Counted from the first letter of the stretch, positions 25,016 to 34,759 are shown. The stretch: DNA of 64,000 nt from Granulicella aggregans (GCF_014203275.1 NZ_JACHIP010000002.1:1-64000); one strand, 5' to 3'. A program made the numbers and translations. Notes: generated from the letters alone by a model not told the origin.

Positions 25016-26644
25016 ATGCCTCGCGTCATCCGCCGCACCCTACTCTCTCTTGCGCTGGGAATCTCCGTCACCGGAATATCCGCCTTCGGCCAGAGCGCCG
25101 CATCCAGCCCCTCGGAGCAGAGGACCTCCCGTGCGCTCGAAGCAGCGCGCAAGAACCCGCTCGTTCTGCATGCCCTGATCGAGAAGATGCCAAAAGGCGC
25201 CGACCTGCATATGCACCTCTCGGGGGCCATCTATGCGGAGACCTTTCTTCGCGATGCCGCAGCCGACCTGTTGTGCGTAAACCTGGCGAAGATCAAGTTC
25301 GACAAGAACGTCGGCACGTCCAAGAGTCTTCCCGCGCAGGCGGTATGCGCGGAAGGCTCCGTGCCTGCGGCAGACGTATTCAAGAATCAGGAGCTCTACA
25401 AGTCGCTGATTGACACCTTCTCCATGCGGAGCTTCGTACCCGCCAGCGGCAGAAGCGGACACGATCAATTCTTCGATACCTTCGGACACTTTGGGGGAGT
25501 AGAGAAGAGCCATGTCGGCGAATGGCTCGATGAGGTCGCATCCCGCGCTGCGGCACAGAACGAGCAATACCTCGAGATCATGGAGACGCCCAGCTTCTCG
25601 GCAGCCGCGAAGCTGGGCTACCAGATCGGCTGGCCAGCACGTACTGCCTCGGCCCGTGTCAGCGCGGAGGACGACCTTACCGGAACATCTCCGGCCGAAC
25701 TCAGCAAATTGCGCGATCAATTGCTCGCCGCCGGATTGCGAGATGAAGTGGCAACCGACCGCCGCGAGTACGCGGACGCTCTTGCCGACCGTAACCAGAT
25801 CGAACACTGCAGCCAGTCCGACGCCAAAGGCGGGTGCTCGGTTGCGATCCGGTTCATCTTCCAGATACTCCGTTCTTTCCCGCCCCAACAGGTCTTTGCG
25901 CAGACACTTCTCGGCTTTGAGGTTGCATCGGTCGATCCCGACGTCGTTGGCCTCAACTTCGTTCAGCCGGAAGACGACTACATGGCGATGAGCGAGTATC
26001 ACCGCCAGATGCGCATGCTGGATTACCTCCACTCCGTCTACCCCAAGGTGCACATCAGCCTGCACGCGGGGGAACTCGCGCCCGGCCTGGTGACGCCCGA
26101 GGGCCTTCGCTTCCATATCCGCGAGGCAATTGACCTTGGTCATGCGGAGCGTATCGGCCACGGAGTTGATGTCATGTATGAGGACGACCCACAGGCGCTG
26201 CTCAAGGAGATGGCAGACCGCCACGTGATGGCGGAGATCAACCTGACCTCGAACGACGGCATCCTCGGGGTGAAGGCTCCGTTTCATCCCCTCCCAAACT
26301 ATCGTGCAGCTCATGTGCCGGTGGCGCTTTCAACGGACGACGAGGGCGTAAGTCGCATCGACATGACCCACGAGTACACCAGGGCAGTGATGGAATACGG
26401 CCTTACCTATCCGGAGTTGAAGGACATGGTTCGCACCGGGCTCGAACACAGCTTCCTCGCTGGCGAAAGCCTGTGGCAGCAGCAGGACCGCTTTACCTCG
26501 GTCAACACTGCCTGCGCAGGTCAACCGATTGGAGCTGACGAACCCAAGGGCAAGTGCGTGGAGTTCCTGAAGAACAGTGATAAGGCTATGCAGCAATGGC
26601 AACTGGAGCATCGTTTCCATATCTTCGAGTCAAACGTGCAGTAG
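25016..26644 (+). CDS. Secreted adenosine deaminase family protein
   Basis: 542 residues from the ATG at 25016, with AAAAGGA 6-7 nt upstream. A signal peptide ends near AFGQSA at residue 24. The metal-dependent deaminase motifs follow in order: ADLHMHLSGA (metal His-x-His), HAGE (catalytic Glu), ERIGHGVDV (metal His) and LSTDDEG (Asp pair). The length and signal peptide resemble extracellular ADGF-type adenosine deaminases rather than the 330-residue cytoplasmic enzyme. It would deaminate adenosine or related nucleosides in the periplasm for purine salvage. It is the first gene right of tRNA-Phe and a normal chromosomal gene. Confidence 0.85.
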   Translation: MPRVIRRTLLSLALGISVTGISAFGQSAASSPSEQRTSRALEAARKNPLVLHALIEKMPKGADLHMHLSGAIYAETFLRDAAADLLCVNLAKIKFDKNVGTSKSLPAQAVCAEGSVPAADVFKNQELYKSLIDTFSMRSFVPASGRSGHDQFFDTFGHFGGVEKSHVGEWLDEVASRAAAQNEQYLEIMETPSFSAAAKLGYQIGWPARTASARVSAEDDLTGTSPAELSKLRDQLLAAGLRDEVATDRREYADALADRNQIEHCSQSDAKGGCSVAIRFIFQILRSFPPQQVFAQTLLGFEVASVDPDVVGLNFVQPEDDYMAMSEYHRQMRMLDYLHSVYPKVHISLHAGELAPGLVTPEGLRFHIREAIDLGHAERIGHGVDVMYEDDPQALLKEMADRHVMAEINLTSNDGILGVKAPFHPLPNYRAAHVPVALSTDDEGVSRIDMTHEYTRAVMEYGLTYPELKDMVRTGLEHSFLAGESLWQQQDRFTSVNTACAGQPIGADEPKGKCVEFLKNSDKAMQQWQLEHRFHIFESNVQ

Positions 26645-26715
26645 TCTCCCGAATCGGTAGACGGACGTGCACACAGTCCAACCTGCTGGAAACAGAGACA
26701 GCCTGGTACCTACTT

Positions 26716-27003
26716 ATGAAAATGTTTTTCGCCATCGTTGCGGAGTTTGCGCTGTTTCTTCTGCTGGATGTAATTGGCGGCGTTTTTTACCATCCCTTTC
26801 ACATAGAGACTATGCTGTCCGGCGCGAGAAGTTTCGCCTGGGATGGCATCCTCTTCATGCTGCTTGCATGGTCGCTGCTGCTCCTGGTGGGTGCGGCGCG
26901 CAAGCGGTTCGCGGCGTCAGCCGTACCTCTTTCAATTGCCCTGGTACTGGCGACGGCCACTGGATACGTCCTCAAGGTCGGCTTTGCAACCCATCAATGG
27001 TGA
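26716..27003 (+). CDS. Small membrane protein, unknown
   Basis: 95 residues from the ATG at 26716. Three hydrophobic helices cover most of the protein (FFAIVAEFALFLLLDVIG, GILFMLLAWSLLLLVGA, VPLSIALVLATATGYVL). No motif is recognised and the ribosome site is weak. It lies between adenosine deaminase and the HAD-UbiA gene in the same direction. Confidence 0.55.
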   Translation: MKMFFAIVAEFALFLLLDVIGGVFYHPFHIETMLSGARSFAWDGILFMLLAWSLLLLVGAARKRFAASAVPLSIALVLATATGYVLKVGFATHQW

Positions 27004-27108
27004 CTTATCGACGAGTGTTGACCTTGAAGTTGCAGACCCCGTATTCGTCCGTAAGAGCAGCAGATAGACGATAATAGGGTCAAGTCAGCCCCAGAACCCC
27101 GAAAGGAT

Positions 27109-28638
27109 ATGTCGATCCCCATGGACACACCCGCGGCGTTACTCCCTGAAGCAACGATCGTTGACGGTCTGGCCCTGCCGCTCGATGTCGCACTGTGCGT
27201 TGACCTCGATGGCACCCTCGTGAAATCCGACACTCTGGTCGACTCCACCCTGGCGCTGGCACGTCAGAAGCCGCAAGCCCTTCTCCAGTTGCCGGGATGG
27301 CTGATGCAAGGCAAGGCCGCTCTGAAGAAGCACATCACCTCGGCCGTTACGCTTGACGTCACGCATCTTCCCTACAATCGCGAACTGATTCAGTTCCTCG
27401 AACAGGAGCACGCGACCGGAAGAGCGATCTACCTGGCCACCGCTGCGGACAAGGCGCTCGCCGAGCGCGTCGCGGATCATCTGGGCCTCTTCGCTGGCGT
27501 TCTCGCATCCGACGGAGCAGTAAATCTCGCCGGCAAGAACAAGCTGGCCGCCTTCCGTGATCGTTTCGGCGACAACTTCTGCTACATCGGCAACGCTTCG
27601 CCGGATATTCCGCTGCTGACCCACTGCCAGGCGCCCATGGTGGCCAATCCGACGGCTGGGCTGAAGGCAGGACTACGCAGTGCGAAGGTCACACCCGTTC
27701 GCAGCTTCATCGATAAAGTCTCCACGCTGAAGGCGTGGCTGAAGGCTATACGGCTCCATCAGTGGTCGAAGAACATCCTTATCTTCCTGCCGTTGTTGCT
27801 TGCGCACCGCTGGAATGCTGGTCTGATCTCCGGCACGCTCGTTGCCTTCCTAAGCTTTGGACTCTGCGCATCCGCTACCTACATTGTTAATGACCTGCTG
27901 GATATCGAAGCCGACCGTAAGCATCTGAAGAAGCGTCGTCGCCCCTTCGCGTCCGGAGACCTCTCCGCGATCAAGGGAGTAGCCGTTGTCGTGCTGTTTC
28001 TCTTAGCAGCCTTCACCCTCGCTTTCCTGTTACCCAACATCGTTACCCTGGTCGATCCGGCGCAAACACTGACAGCCCCGTACAAGTTCGCAATGTGGCT
28101 GTGCATCTACGCGGTCACAACGTCGGCGTACTCTTTCTCTCTGAAACGCATGGTGCTGGTTGATGTCATTGTGCTCTCTGGCCTCTACACGATCCGCATC
28201 ATTGCCGGAGCGGCTGCGACGGGCATTCCCATTTCTCCGTGGCTGGCGGCGTTCAGCATCTTCTTCTTCCTCTCGCTCGCCTTCGTCAAACGCTTTGCGG
28301 AACTCGAAAGTCTCAGGCTTCGCGGCGCAGCCCCGGCGAACGGTCGCGGCTACCTGATCTCCGATATCGAACAGCTTCGCAGCTTCGGCTCTGCGAGTGG
28401 CTACGTCTCAGTCTTCGTCCTGACACAGTACATCTCCGGCCTGAACGCAGAGCCGCTCTACTCCCACACCACGCGGCTGTGGCTGTTGCTGCCTGTTTTG
28501 CTGTTGTGGATCAGTCGCCTCTGGCTGCTCGCGTCCCGTGGCGAACTCGATGAAGATCCGGTCGTCTATGCGATCACGGACAAACGGAGTCTCATGCTGG
28601 GCATCCTGGTCGTCATCATCGTGTTCTCGGCGTTATAG
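27109..28638 (+). CDS. HAD-UbiA fusion prenyltransferase
   Basis: 509 residues. Residues 25-200 are a HAD phosphatase-like domain with VDLDGTLVKSD (nucleophile Asp32, Asp34) and a GNASPDIPLL strand. Residues 225-509 are a UbiA prenyltransferase with NDLLDIEADRKH, the Mg-prenyl diphosphate motif, and about eight membrane helices. The nearest functional analogue is the decaprenyl-phosphate phosphoribosyltransferase type, in which a HAD and UbiA pair make polyprenyl-phospho-sugars; the fusion suggests phosphoribosyl transfer followed by dephosphorylation. The substrate is inferred. A later ATG (27121) is a possible start. Confidence 0.8.
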   Translation: MSIPMDTPAALLPEATIVDGLALPLDVALCVDLDGTLVKSDTLVDSTLALARQKPQALLQLPGWLMQGKAALKKHITSAVTLDVTHLPYNRELIQFLEQEHATGRAIYLATAADKALAERVADHLGLFAGVLASDGAVNLAGKNKLAAFRDRFGDNFCYIGNASPDIPLLTHCQAPMVANPTAGLKAGLRSAKVTPVRSFIDKVSTLKAWLKAIRLHQWSKNILIFLPLLLAHRWNAGLISGTLVAFLSFGLCASATYIVNDLLDIEADRKHLKKRRRPFASGDLSAIKGVAVVVLFLLAAFTLAFLLPNIVTLVDPAQTLTAPYKFAMWLCIYAVTTSAYSFSLKRMVLVDVIVLSGLYTIRIIAGAAATGIPISPWLAAFSIFFFLSLAFVKRFAELESLRLRGAAPANGRGYLISDIEQLRSFGSASGYVSVFVLTQYISGLNAEPLYSHTTRLWLLLPVLLLWISRLWLLASRGELDEDPVVYAITDKRSLMLGILVVIIVFSAL

Positions 28639-28645
28639 GTCTGCT

Positions 28646-29011
28646 TCAAGCGACGCTGTAACCGGGGTGCAGCAGGGCGTTCGATCCCTGCTGACTCAGG
28701 AAGCAGACCTCCAGCCGAATGCCAATAATCTGCCGAAGCTCGCTGCTTCCCTTCAGGTGCAGTCTGCAGGTGCAGAGGTCAGTGAACGCAAGATGGTTCG
28801 CCCGGGTCAGCTCCACACCCGACGCGATAACGCCAGCGTAGAGATCCAGCACGAACCGCAGTTCAATCTCCAGCGTGAACTCGTAGTTCGTGCTGGAGAT
28901 GGGCCTCCGATCAATGACCCACCCACCGGAGGTCACCAGGCTACGATTCAGGGTGCGGAGCAGGCCCTCACTCGGTTCATAGCTGTAGCCCTGGATATCA
29001 AGAACCTGCAT
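28646..29011 (-). CDS. Conserved-looking hypothetical protein
   Basis: 121 residues, convergent with the UbiA gene. Alternating strands and helices (EFTLEIELRFVLDLYAGVIASGVELTRANHLAFTDLCTC is one dense block) look like a small folded cytoplasmic protein; no signal peptide or membrane span. AAGGAAG lies about 11 nt before the ATG. No family is recognised and no function is suggested by the neighbours. Confidence 0.6.
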   Translation of the reverse strand: MQVLDIQGYSYEPSEGLLRTLNRSLVTSGGWVIDRRPISSTNYEFTLEIELRFVLDLYAGVIASGVELTRANHLAFTDLCTCRLHLKGSSELRQIIGIRLEVCFLSQQGSNALLHPGYSVA

Positions 29012-29155
29012 TCTCTGTGCTTCCTTCCCGGCTCTATCTGCTTAGCCGTTAGACTGTTCATCGGACCCCGGCGCGGTCTGCGTGAAGCTGCTTTCAGGTA
29101 CATAGGTCACATGGCAGATCAGGTAACGCAAACTTCGTAAGGCGGGAGAGACAAA

Positions 29156-29533
29156 ATGGTGGTTGGTCTAGGCTCCGATCTTATCGAGATCGCGCGCGTG
29201 GCGAGAAGTATCGACCGATTCGGCACACGCTTCCTGCGCCGAGTCTTCACCCCCGATGAGATCGCATACTGCCAAAGGAAGCGCAATGCCGCTGAAAGCT
29301 TCGCCGCACGCTTTGCGGCCAAGGAGGCAGGTGCAAAAGCGCTTGGCACCGGCATCAGCCATGGCATCTCCTGGCCGGAGATTGAAGTCCGCAGGGAGCC
29401 GAGCGGCAAGCCCACCCTGCATTGGACTGGGCGTGCCCGCGAGCGCGCTCTGAAACTAGGCGTGCGTACCGCGGCGCTGACCCTCACCCACAGCCGCGAC
29501 GTAGCAATGGCAGTGGTAGTACTCGAAGACTGA
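29156..29533 (+). CDS. acpS: Holo-[acyl-carrier-protein] synthase
   Basis: 125 residues, the normal AcpS length. GLGSDLIEIARV carries the Mg-binding Asp and FAAKEAGAKALG the second conserved Glu/Lys motif. It transfers 4'-phosphopantetheine from CoA to acyl carrier protein, activating fatty acid synthesis. It ends in a THSRDVAMAVVV strand typical of the trimeric family. GGCGGGAG is upstream of the ATG. It stands alone here. Confidence 0.95.
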   Translation: MVVGLGSDLIEIARVARSIDRFGTRFLRRVFTPDEIAYCQRKRNAAESFAARFAAKEAGAKALGTGISHGISWPEIEVRREPSGKPTLHWTGRARERALKLGVRTAALTLTHSRDVAMAVVVLED

Positions 29534-29820
29534 GCATCCTCTCCTCCTTCATCCACTACGCCGCATCCACACTTTTGAAACCTCCACCCAGATTTCGGCA
29601 TCCATACTCGGATGACGCGCGCAGTTGAACCTCCTCCAGGATGTCGGGATACTCGTGTATCCTCGCTGGAAAGACGAAACTTCCATCGCACGATTCAGAC
29701 ACGATCAAAGTGTGCTCAGGACGACTTTGATCGGACATTCGAAGCATCGCTGATCGCGGCGAAAGCTGTGAGTACGATTTCGCTTTCGGACGCAGACCGC
29801 AGCAGGATATAAGGGGAGAT

Positions 29821-30906
29821 ATGCCAAGCCAGCAGGAAGTTCGATGGTCACAATTGAAGGTTGGCGTGATCGTCCTCATCGCTGTCGTCATCCTTACGAC
29901 GCTGCTCTTTCTGATAACCAGCTCGTCCGGGCTTGGAGTCTTCTCGCACAAGCTGACGATCACCACTTACTTTGAAAACTCCGCAGCCCTCAAGGTCGGA
30001 GCGCCCGTAAATCTGCAAGGCGTCACCATCGGCACGGTGAAGGCTGTCACCGTCGTCACCGACCCTCAACGTCACCTGACGCCGGTTGAGGTCGTGATGA
30101 AGATCGATGGCAAATATCAGAAGGGCCTGCACAAGGATTCAAAGGCCGCACTCTCCACGCTTGGCGTCCTGGGAGACACCGTTGTCGACATCAATAGCCA
30201 GTACGCGACGGGTGCACTGCTCCAGGACGGCGATGAACTAAAGACACTCGAAACACCCAGCCTCACGGACGTCGTGAAGGCGAGCCAGGGGACGCTCGAG
30301 AGCCTCAACGTCATCCTCGCCAAGGCAAACAACATCGTCGACAATCTCCAGTCCGGCAAGGGATCGATCGGCATGCTCATCAACGACCCCGGTCTGTACA
30401 ACAGAGCGAACGCCACCGTGAGTGAGCTGAACACGCTCACGAACAACTTGAACCAGGGGCGCGGCACCATCGGCAAGCTGGTTAGCGACGACGCTCTCTA
30501 CAATCGGCTCAACGCCACGCTGGGCAAGCTCGACAACATCGTCTCGGGTCTCGACAAGGGTCAGGGCACAGCCGGCAAGCTGCTCAAGGATGAGACCCTC
30601 TACAACAACCTGAACACTACGCTCGTCCACGCCAACTCCATTATGGCGGACGCCGACGCGGGCAAGGGCGCTCTTGGCCTGATGTTGAAAGACCCGAAGT
30701 TCCGCAGTGATCTTAGCGATACGCTGACTCAGGTCAACACGCTTGTAGCCGGTGTCAGTAGCGGCAAGGGTACGCTCGGCAAACTCGCCACCGACGACCA
30801 GGCTTATACCAACCTGAACAAGTTGCTCTCCGAGAGCACCAACCTTGTCACCACCATCCGCAAGGACCCCAAGAAGTATCTGACCATTCACCTGAAGATC
30901 TTCTAA
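29821..30906 (+). CDS. MCE/MlaD-family lipid transport protein with C-terminal repeats
   Basis: 361 residues. One N-terminal membrane helix (VGVIVLIAVVILTTLLFLI) anchors the protein, and an MCE domain follows at about residues 41-120 (YFENSAALKVGAPVNLQGVTIG). The remaining 240 residues contain about five copies of a 36-residue unit with the core GKGTIGKLL and LYNRLN, predicted amphipathic helices that would extend the MCE ring into a tube or needle. It is likely part of a phospholipid transport system across the periplasm, but the matching MlaE permease and MlaF ATPase genes are not adjacent. A perfect hairpin follows the gene. Confidence 0.85.
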   Translation: MPSQQEVRWSQLKVGVIVLIAVVILTTLLFLITSSSGLGVFSHKLTITTYFENSAALKVGAPVNLQGVTIGTVKAVTVVTDPQRHLTPVEVVMKIDGKYQKGLHKDSKAALSTLGVLGDTVVDINSQYATGALLQDGDELKTLETPSLTDVVKASQGTLESLNVILAKANNIVDNLQSGKGSIGMLINDPGLYNRANATVSELNTLTNNLNQGRGTIGKLVSDDALYNRLNATLGKLDNIVSGLDKGQGTAGKLLKDETLYNNLNTTLVHANSIMADADAGKGALGLMLKDPKFRSDLSDTLTQVNTLVAGVSSGKGTLGKLATDDQAYTNLNKLLSESTNLVTTIRKDPKKYLTIHLKIF

Positions 30907-30927
30907 GGTAGTCGCTTTAGACTGTTC

Positions 30928-30960
30928 GAATCGGCGCAAGGGCTCCCCTTGCGCCGATTC
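30928..30960 (+). terminator. Hairpin after the MCE gene
   Basis: A perfect 15-bp stem with a 3-nt loop lies 22 bp after the stop codon. The following sequence ATTTCT has only a weak U-tract, so termination is likely but may be partial. Confidence 0.7.
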
Positions 30961-31112
30961 ATTTCTGTGTCGGGAAACTTTTCCCGAGGCGGGAATCGTC
31001 TCCAGAGAGCTACCCGCACTCAAAATACCGGCCTCCCGATTGGGTTGGAAGATTATGCTTTCATCACGCCCCGCCGAACCGGAACAGCGCTGCGGCTAAC
31101 TTCAGGAGATTC

Positions 31113-33215
31113 ATGCGAATTCAGAGTATCCCCTCTCTTCTTGTCCTTTCAGGCAGCCTTCTGGCCGCAACCTGCCAGAGCCAGTCCCTTGTCTCCGCCC
31201 CGGAGATCATCTTCGATACTCCCTCCGGCCCGTCCTCGGAACCCCGGAAGCCGGTCAGCTTCGACCTCTCCGCGATCGACAAGACCGCAGACCCCTGCAC
31301 GAACTTCTATCAGTACGCCTGCGGCAACTGGATGAAGAACAACCCTATTCCCTCTGACCAGGTTCGCTGGGGTCGCTTCAATGAGCTTTCAGAGCGCAAC
31401 ATCTATCTGCTCTACTCAGATCTCAAGTCCGCCGCGGATGCCCCAAAGACCCCTCTGCAGAAGAAGTACGGCGACTACTTCGCCGCCTGCATGAACGTCG
31501 ATCTCGCCGATCAGCTTGGCGCGAAGGCTCTTGCGCCCGAACTCGCTGTCATCGAGAAGCTGGGAGACAAGAAGCAGCTCGCGGCGCTGAACCTCGAACT
31601 TGAGCACAAGTTCGGCGACGGCCATCTTCTCAACCTCGGTGTCCAGCAGGACCAGATCGACTCTTCGAAGCAGATCCTTGGCACCGGCCAGGGTGGCCTC
31701 ACCCTTCCCGACCGCGATTACTACCTCACCGATGACGACCGCTCGAAGACCATCCGCGAACAGTACGTCGCCCATGCAACCAAGATGTTCGTGCTTCTCG
31801 GCGACACCCCCGAGAAGGCAGCTACCGAAGCTGCCGACGTCATGCGCATCGAGACCGCCCTCGCCACTGGCTCCATGCCTCGGGTCGAGATGCGCGACCC
31901 CGCCAAGCGATACCACATTATGACCATCGCTGAGGTCTCCGCACTCTCACCGGATTACAACTGGAAGCAGTTCCTCGACGGCGTAGGCGTTGGCCAGGCT
32001 ACGACCCTCAACGTCGCCTCGCCCGGCTACGTAAAGACGGTCAACGCCGAGATTGAAGCCGAGCCCATCTCCGCCATCAAGAGCTACTTCCGCTGGCATG
32101 CGCTGCACGGCGCGGCCCCCTATCTTTCCGCGCCCTTCATCGACGAAAACTTCGCCTTCTTCAATCAGACTCTAAACGGCCAGAAGGAGCAGCAGCCCCG
32201 CTGGAAACGTTGTACGCGTCTAACCGATGCGGCGCTTGGCGAAGCAGTCGGCCAGGACTGGGTCAAGCAGAACTTCCCGCCTGACGCCAAGGCCAGCATG
32301 GAGAAGCTCGTTGCCGCGCTTGAAAAGGCCCTCGGCGAAGACATTCAGTCCCTCGATTGGATGAGCGACGCCACCAAGAAAGAAGCCGAGGCCAAGCTCG
32401 GGACCATCCAGCAGAAGATCGGCTACCCCAAGAACTGGCGCGACTACAGCACCCTGACCGTCCGTCGCGAAGACCTGCTTGGGAACCTGCAACGAAATGA
32501 CATCTTCGAGTCGAAGCGCAATCTCTCCAAGCTGGGCAAGCCGGTCGACAACATGGAGTGGGGCATGACACCGCCTACCGTCAACGCCTACTACAACCCG
32601 CCGCAGAACAACATCAACTTCCCTGCTGGAATCCTCCAGCCCCCCTTCTACTCAAACTCCATCGATCCAGCGGTCAACTTCGGCGGCATCGGCGTCGTCA
32701 TTGGCCACGAGATGACCCACGGCTTCGACGACCAGGGTTCGAAGTATGACCTCCACGGAAACGTCCGTACCTGGTTCACGCCAGAAGACCTCACGCAGTT
32801 CCAGGCTAAAACCGGATGCATCGCCGACGAGTACTCAGGCTTCGAAGTCGCCCCTGGGCAGAAACTCAACGGCAAGCTGACGCTTGGCGAAAACACTGCG
32901 GACAACGGCGGCATTCGCATCGCCTTCCAGGCCCTGCAGGAGACTCTCGCCAACGATCCCACCGCACTTGCTGGTTACTCAGACGGGAAGAAGGATGACT
33001 TCACCCCGGCTCAGCGTTTCTTCATCGGCTTTGGCCAGGTCTGGTGTACCAATCAGACCGAGCAGTCCGCCCGCGTCCTCGCCAAGACCGATCCCCACAG
33101 CACTGGCGAGTGGCGCACCAACGGCACGGTGCAGAACTTCGATCAGTTTGGTAAGGCCTTCGGGTGCAAGGTCGGCCAGCCCATGATGCCTGCCAGCTCC
33201 TGCCGGGTCTGGTAG
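31113..33215 (+). CDS. M13 family metallopeptidase (neprilysin-like)
   Basis: 700 residues. A signal peptide spans about residues 1-22. The DPCTNFYQYACGNW motif opens the M13 fold, HEMTH at about 531-535 binds zinc, and GENTADNGG near residue 592 supplies the third ligand Glu. The C-terminus ends with a Cys-containing CRVW, as in the family. It would degrade oligopeptides in the periplasm or outside. AGGAGA precedes the ATG and a hairpin terminator follows. The family length is normal. Confidence 0.92.
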   Translation: MRIQSIPSLLVLSGSLLAATCQSQSLVSAPEIIFDTPSGPSSEPRKPVSFDLSAIDKTADPCTNFYQYACGNWMKNNPIPSDQVRWGRFNELSERNIYLLYSDLKSAADAPKTPLQKKYGDYFAACMNVDLADQLGAKALAPELAVIEKLGDKKQLAALNLELEHKFGDGHLLNLGVQQDQIDSSKQILGTGQGGLTLPDRDYYLTDDDRSKTIREQYVAHATKMFVLLGDTPEKAATEAADVMRIETALATGSMPRVEMRDPAKRYHIMTIAEVSALSPDYNWKQFLDGVGVGQATTLNVASPGYVKTVNAEIEAEPISAIKSYFRWHALHGAAPYLSAPFIDENFAFFNQTLNGQKEQQPRWKRCTRLTDAALGEAVGQDWVKQNFPPDAKASMEKLVAALEKALGEDIQSLDWMSDATKKEAEAKLGTIQQKIGYPKNWRDYSTLTVRREDLLGNLQRNDIFESKRNLSKLGKPVDNMEWGMTPPTVNAYYNPPQNNINFPAGILQPPFYSNSIDPAVNFGGIGVVIGHEMTHGFDDQGSKYDLHGNVRTWFTPEDLTQFQAKTGCIADEYSGFEVAPGQKLNGKLTLGENTADNGGIRIAFQALQETLANDPTALAGYSDGKKDDFTPAQRFFIGFGQVWCTNQTEQSARVLAKTDPHSTGEWRTNGTVQNFDQFGKAFGCKVGQPMMPASSCRVW

Positions 33216-33253
33216 CTCGCTACACCTCCTCCGCACCGCAATCGATTCACAAG

Positions 33254-33280
33254 AGGCCGGGCCATGCGCCCGGCCTTTCT
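33254..33280 (+). terminator. Rho-independent terminator after the M13 gene
   Basis: AGGCCGGGC and GCCCGGCCT pair as a 9-bp stem around CATGC, then TTTCTCTTTC follows. It is 38 bp after the stop codon. The rest of the 33216-33473 gap shows no gene. Confidence 0.8.
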
Positions 33281-33473
33281 CTTTCTATCTCGACCCGCTA
33301 ACGGTTCTATAGAAAGAAACGTCTGTTCCTTTGCAAACCAGCGGACAATCTAGCCCTCCGGGTGGCATAAACTCGCGTCACCTTCTACAATTGGCCAAGG
33401 ATCGTATCCCTACAGAATTGCTCGCAGCAAAGTGGTGGCGCACTCCGGCCACTCGCGAGGATTAAGGAAGCGC

Positions 33474-34706
33474 ATGACGTTGAGCAGGATTGGCCGGATT
33501 TCAATGGCCTTGTTGGTTTCGGTAGCAATGGGTCTGGGTATGACCTCATGTGGAGGCGGTACTGTCGGCTTCATGTGGGTTCTGGGTACGCAGTACAACC
33601 AGATCGGTGGATTCAAGATCGACAACTTCACCGGCAATCTCACCGGCACGGTTGGATCGCCTTACTCATCAGGCGGGACCAATCCAGTGATGCTTGCGCT
33701 TAAGTCCGGTGGCCGCTATCTCTACGTGCTGAATGGTGGAAACTCGACCACCGCCGGCAACATCGCGCTCTTCAGCGTCGGCGGCGATGGAGTCCTCAGC
33801 TATCAGCAGTCCTACTCCAGCCAGGGCACCAGCCCGGTTTGGATCGCGACCGACAGCACGGGTAACTACCTCTTCGTGCTCGATCAGAAGGCCCCTGACT
33901 ACAACGCGGATGCGACCAAGGGCACAATCGATCTGAATGGTTCGATCACTGCGTTCTCGCTTGATCCGAACACCGGCCGCCCATCCTTGATCACGAACGC
34001 ACAGGTCAAGGACGCTAACGGTACCCAGCTCACCTACTTCGAGGTTGGCAATCATCCGACGCAGATGCGTGCTTCCTCAAGCTGCATCTACACGCTCGAT
34101 TCGGGCGACCAGACCATCTTCCCCTACGCTCTCAGCTCCTCAAACGGTCAGCTGACTCAGCCCACGAATTCTACTCTGGCGCTTCCCACTACGAACGCCA
34201 CTTCGGTTAACGTGAACGGAAGCTACATCTACGTGACGGACGCCGGTTCGACGACCGGCGGAACCGGGACGATCCTCCCATACACGGCGGGATCTAACTG
34301 CTCGCTCTCGACTGTGAACACAGGATCGGTTCCAAACCTATCCGGCGCGAGCTACCCGTTCCAAACGATCAGCACAACCGATAACTTCCTCTACGTGTTG
34401 AACCACTCGACCCAGAACACGAACTTCACCAACAGCTCTGTCTCGGCATTCAACATCATTTCGAACGGCAGCTTGACTCCGGTTGGCGACAACTTGAACC
34501 CCTATTCGGTGGGCTCTGGTCCGGTCTGCATGGCGATTGATCCGACCGCACAGTACCTCTACACGTCGGACTCGGCTTCAAACACGGTCACAGGCAAGCG
34601 GATTAGCCACAAGACAGGCGCTCTCAGCGCTCTGGATCGTGGTTCCACCTTCCCCACCGTGGGTTCGCCGACTTGCTTTGTTATCAGTAGCTTCACAGGA
34701 TACTAA
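33474..34706 (+). CDS. Lactonase-like beta-propeller lipoprotein
   Basis: 410 residues from the ATG at 33474, with AAGGAAG 3-4 nt upstream. The leader ends GLGMTSC, a lipobox, so the mature protein is probably lipid-anchored. Seven-bladed propeller repeats follow with blade cores such as GNYLFVLDQ and YLYTSDSASNTV, as in lactonase/6-phosphogluconolactonase-like families. It is the first of three consecutive paralogues. The true substrate is unknown; many of these secreted versions may bind rather than hydrolyse. Confidence 0.8.
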   Translation: MTLSRIGRISMALLVSVAMGLGMTSCGGGTVGFMWVLGTQYNQIGGFKIDNFTGNLTGTVGSPYSSGGTNPVMLALKSGGRYLYVLNGGNSTTAGNIALFSVGGDGVLSYQQSYSSQGTSPVWIATDSTGNYLFVLDQKAPDYNADATKGTIDLNGSITAFSLDPNTGRPSLITNAQVKDANGTQLTYFEVGNHPTQMRASSSCIYTLDSGDQTIFPYALSSSNGQLTQPTNSTLALPTTNATSVNVNGSYIYVTDAGSTTGGTGTILPYTAGSNCSLSTVNTGSVPNLSGASYPFQTISTTDNFLYVLNHSTQNTNFTNSSVSAFNIISNGSLTPVGDNLNPYSVGSGPVCMAIDPTAQYLYTSDSASNTVTGKRISHKTGALSALDRGSTFPTVGSPTCFVISSFTGY

Positions 34707-34732
34707 ACTTGCAATCGCGAAACGTAAGAGTC

Positions 34733-34759
34733 GGCGGCGTCGAAATGTTCGACGCCGCC
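34733..34759 (+). terminator. Hairpin between propeller genes 1 and 2
   Basis: A perfect 12-bp stem around ATG lies 27 bp after the first propeller gene. A pyrimidine-rich run follows but no clean U-tract. Confidence 0.6.

Noticed and set aside
25040..26314. Long minus-strand open frame (424 codons) antisense to the adenosine deaminase gene
   Set aside because: The plus strand encodes a clear deaminase with catalytic motifs and a ribosome site; the antisense frame is a by-product of GC-rich codon use.
29556..29812. Small plus-strand ORF before the MCE gene
   Set aside because: Arg/Ser-rich composition, no ribosome site and no recognisable content; the gap appears non-coding.
30301..30870. 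Periodic repeats in the MCE gene as a CRISPR or DNA repeat array
   Set aside because: The periodicity is at protein level (36-residue units) with diverged codons; there are no identical DNA repeats or spacers. No CRISPR array is present in the window.
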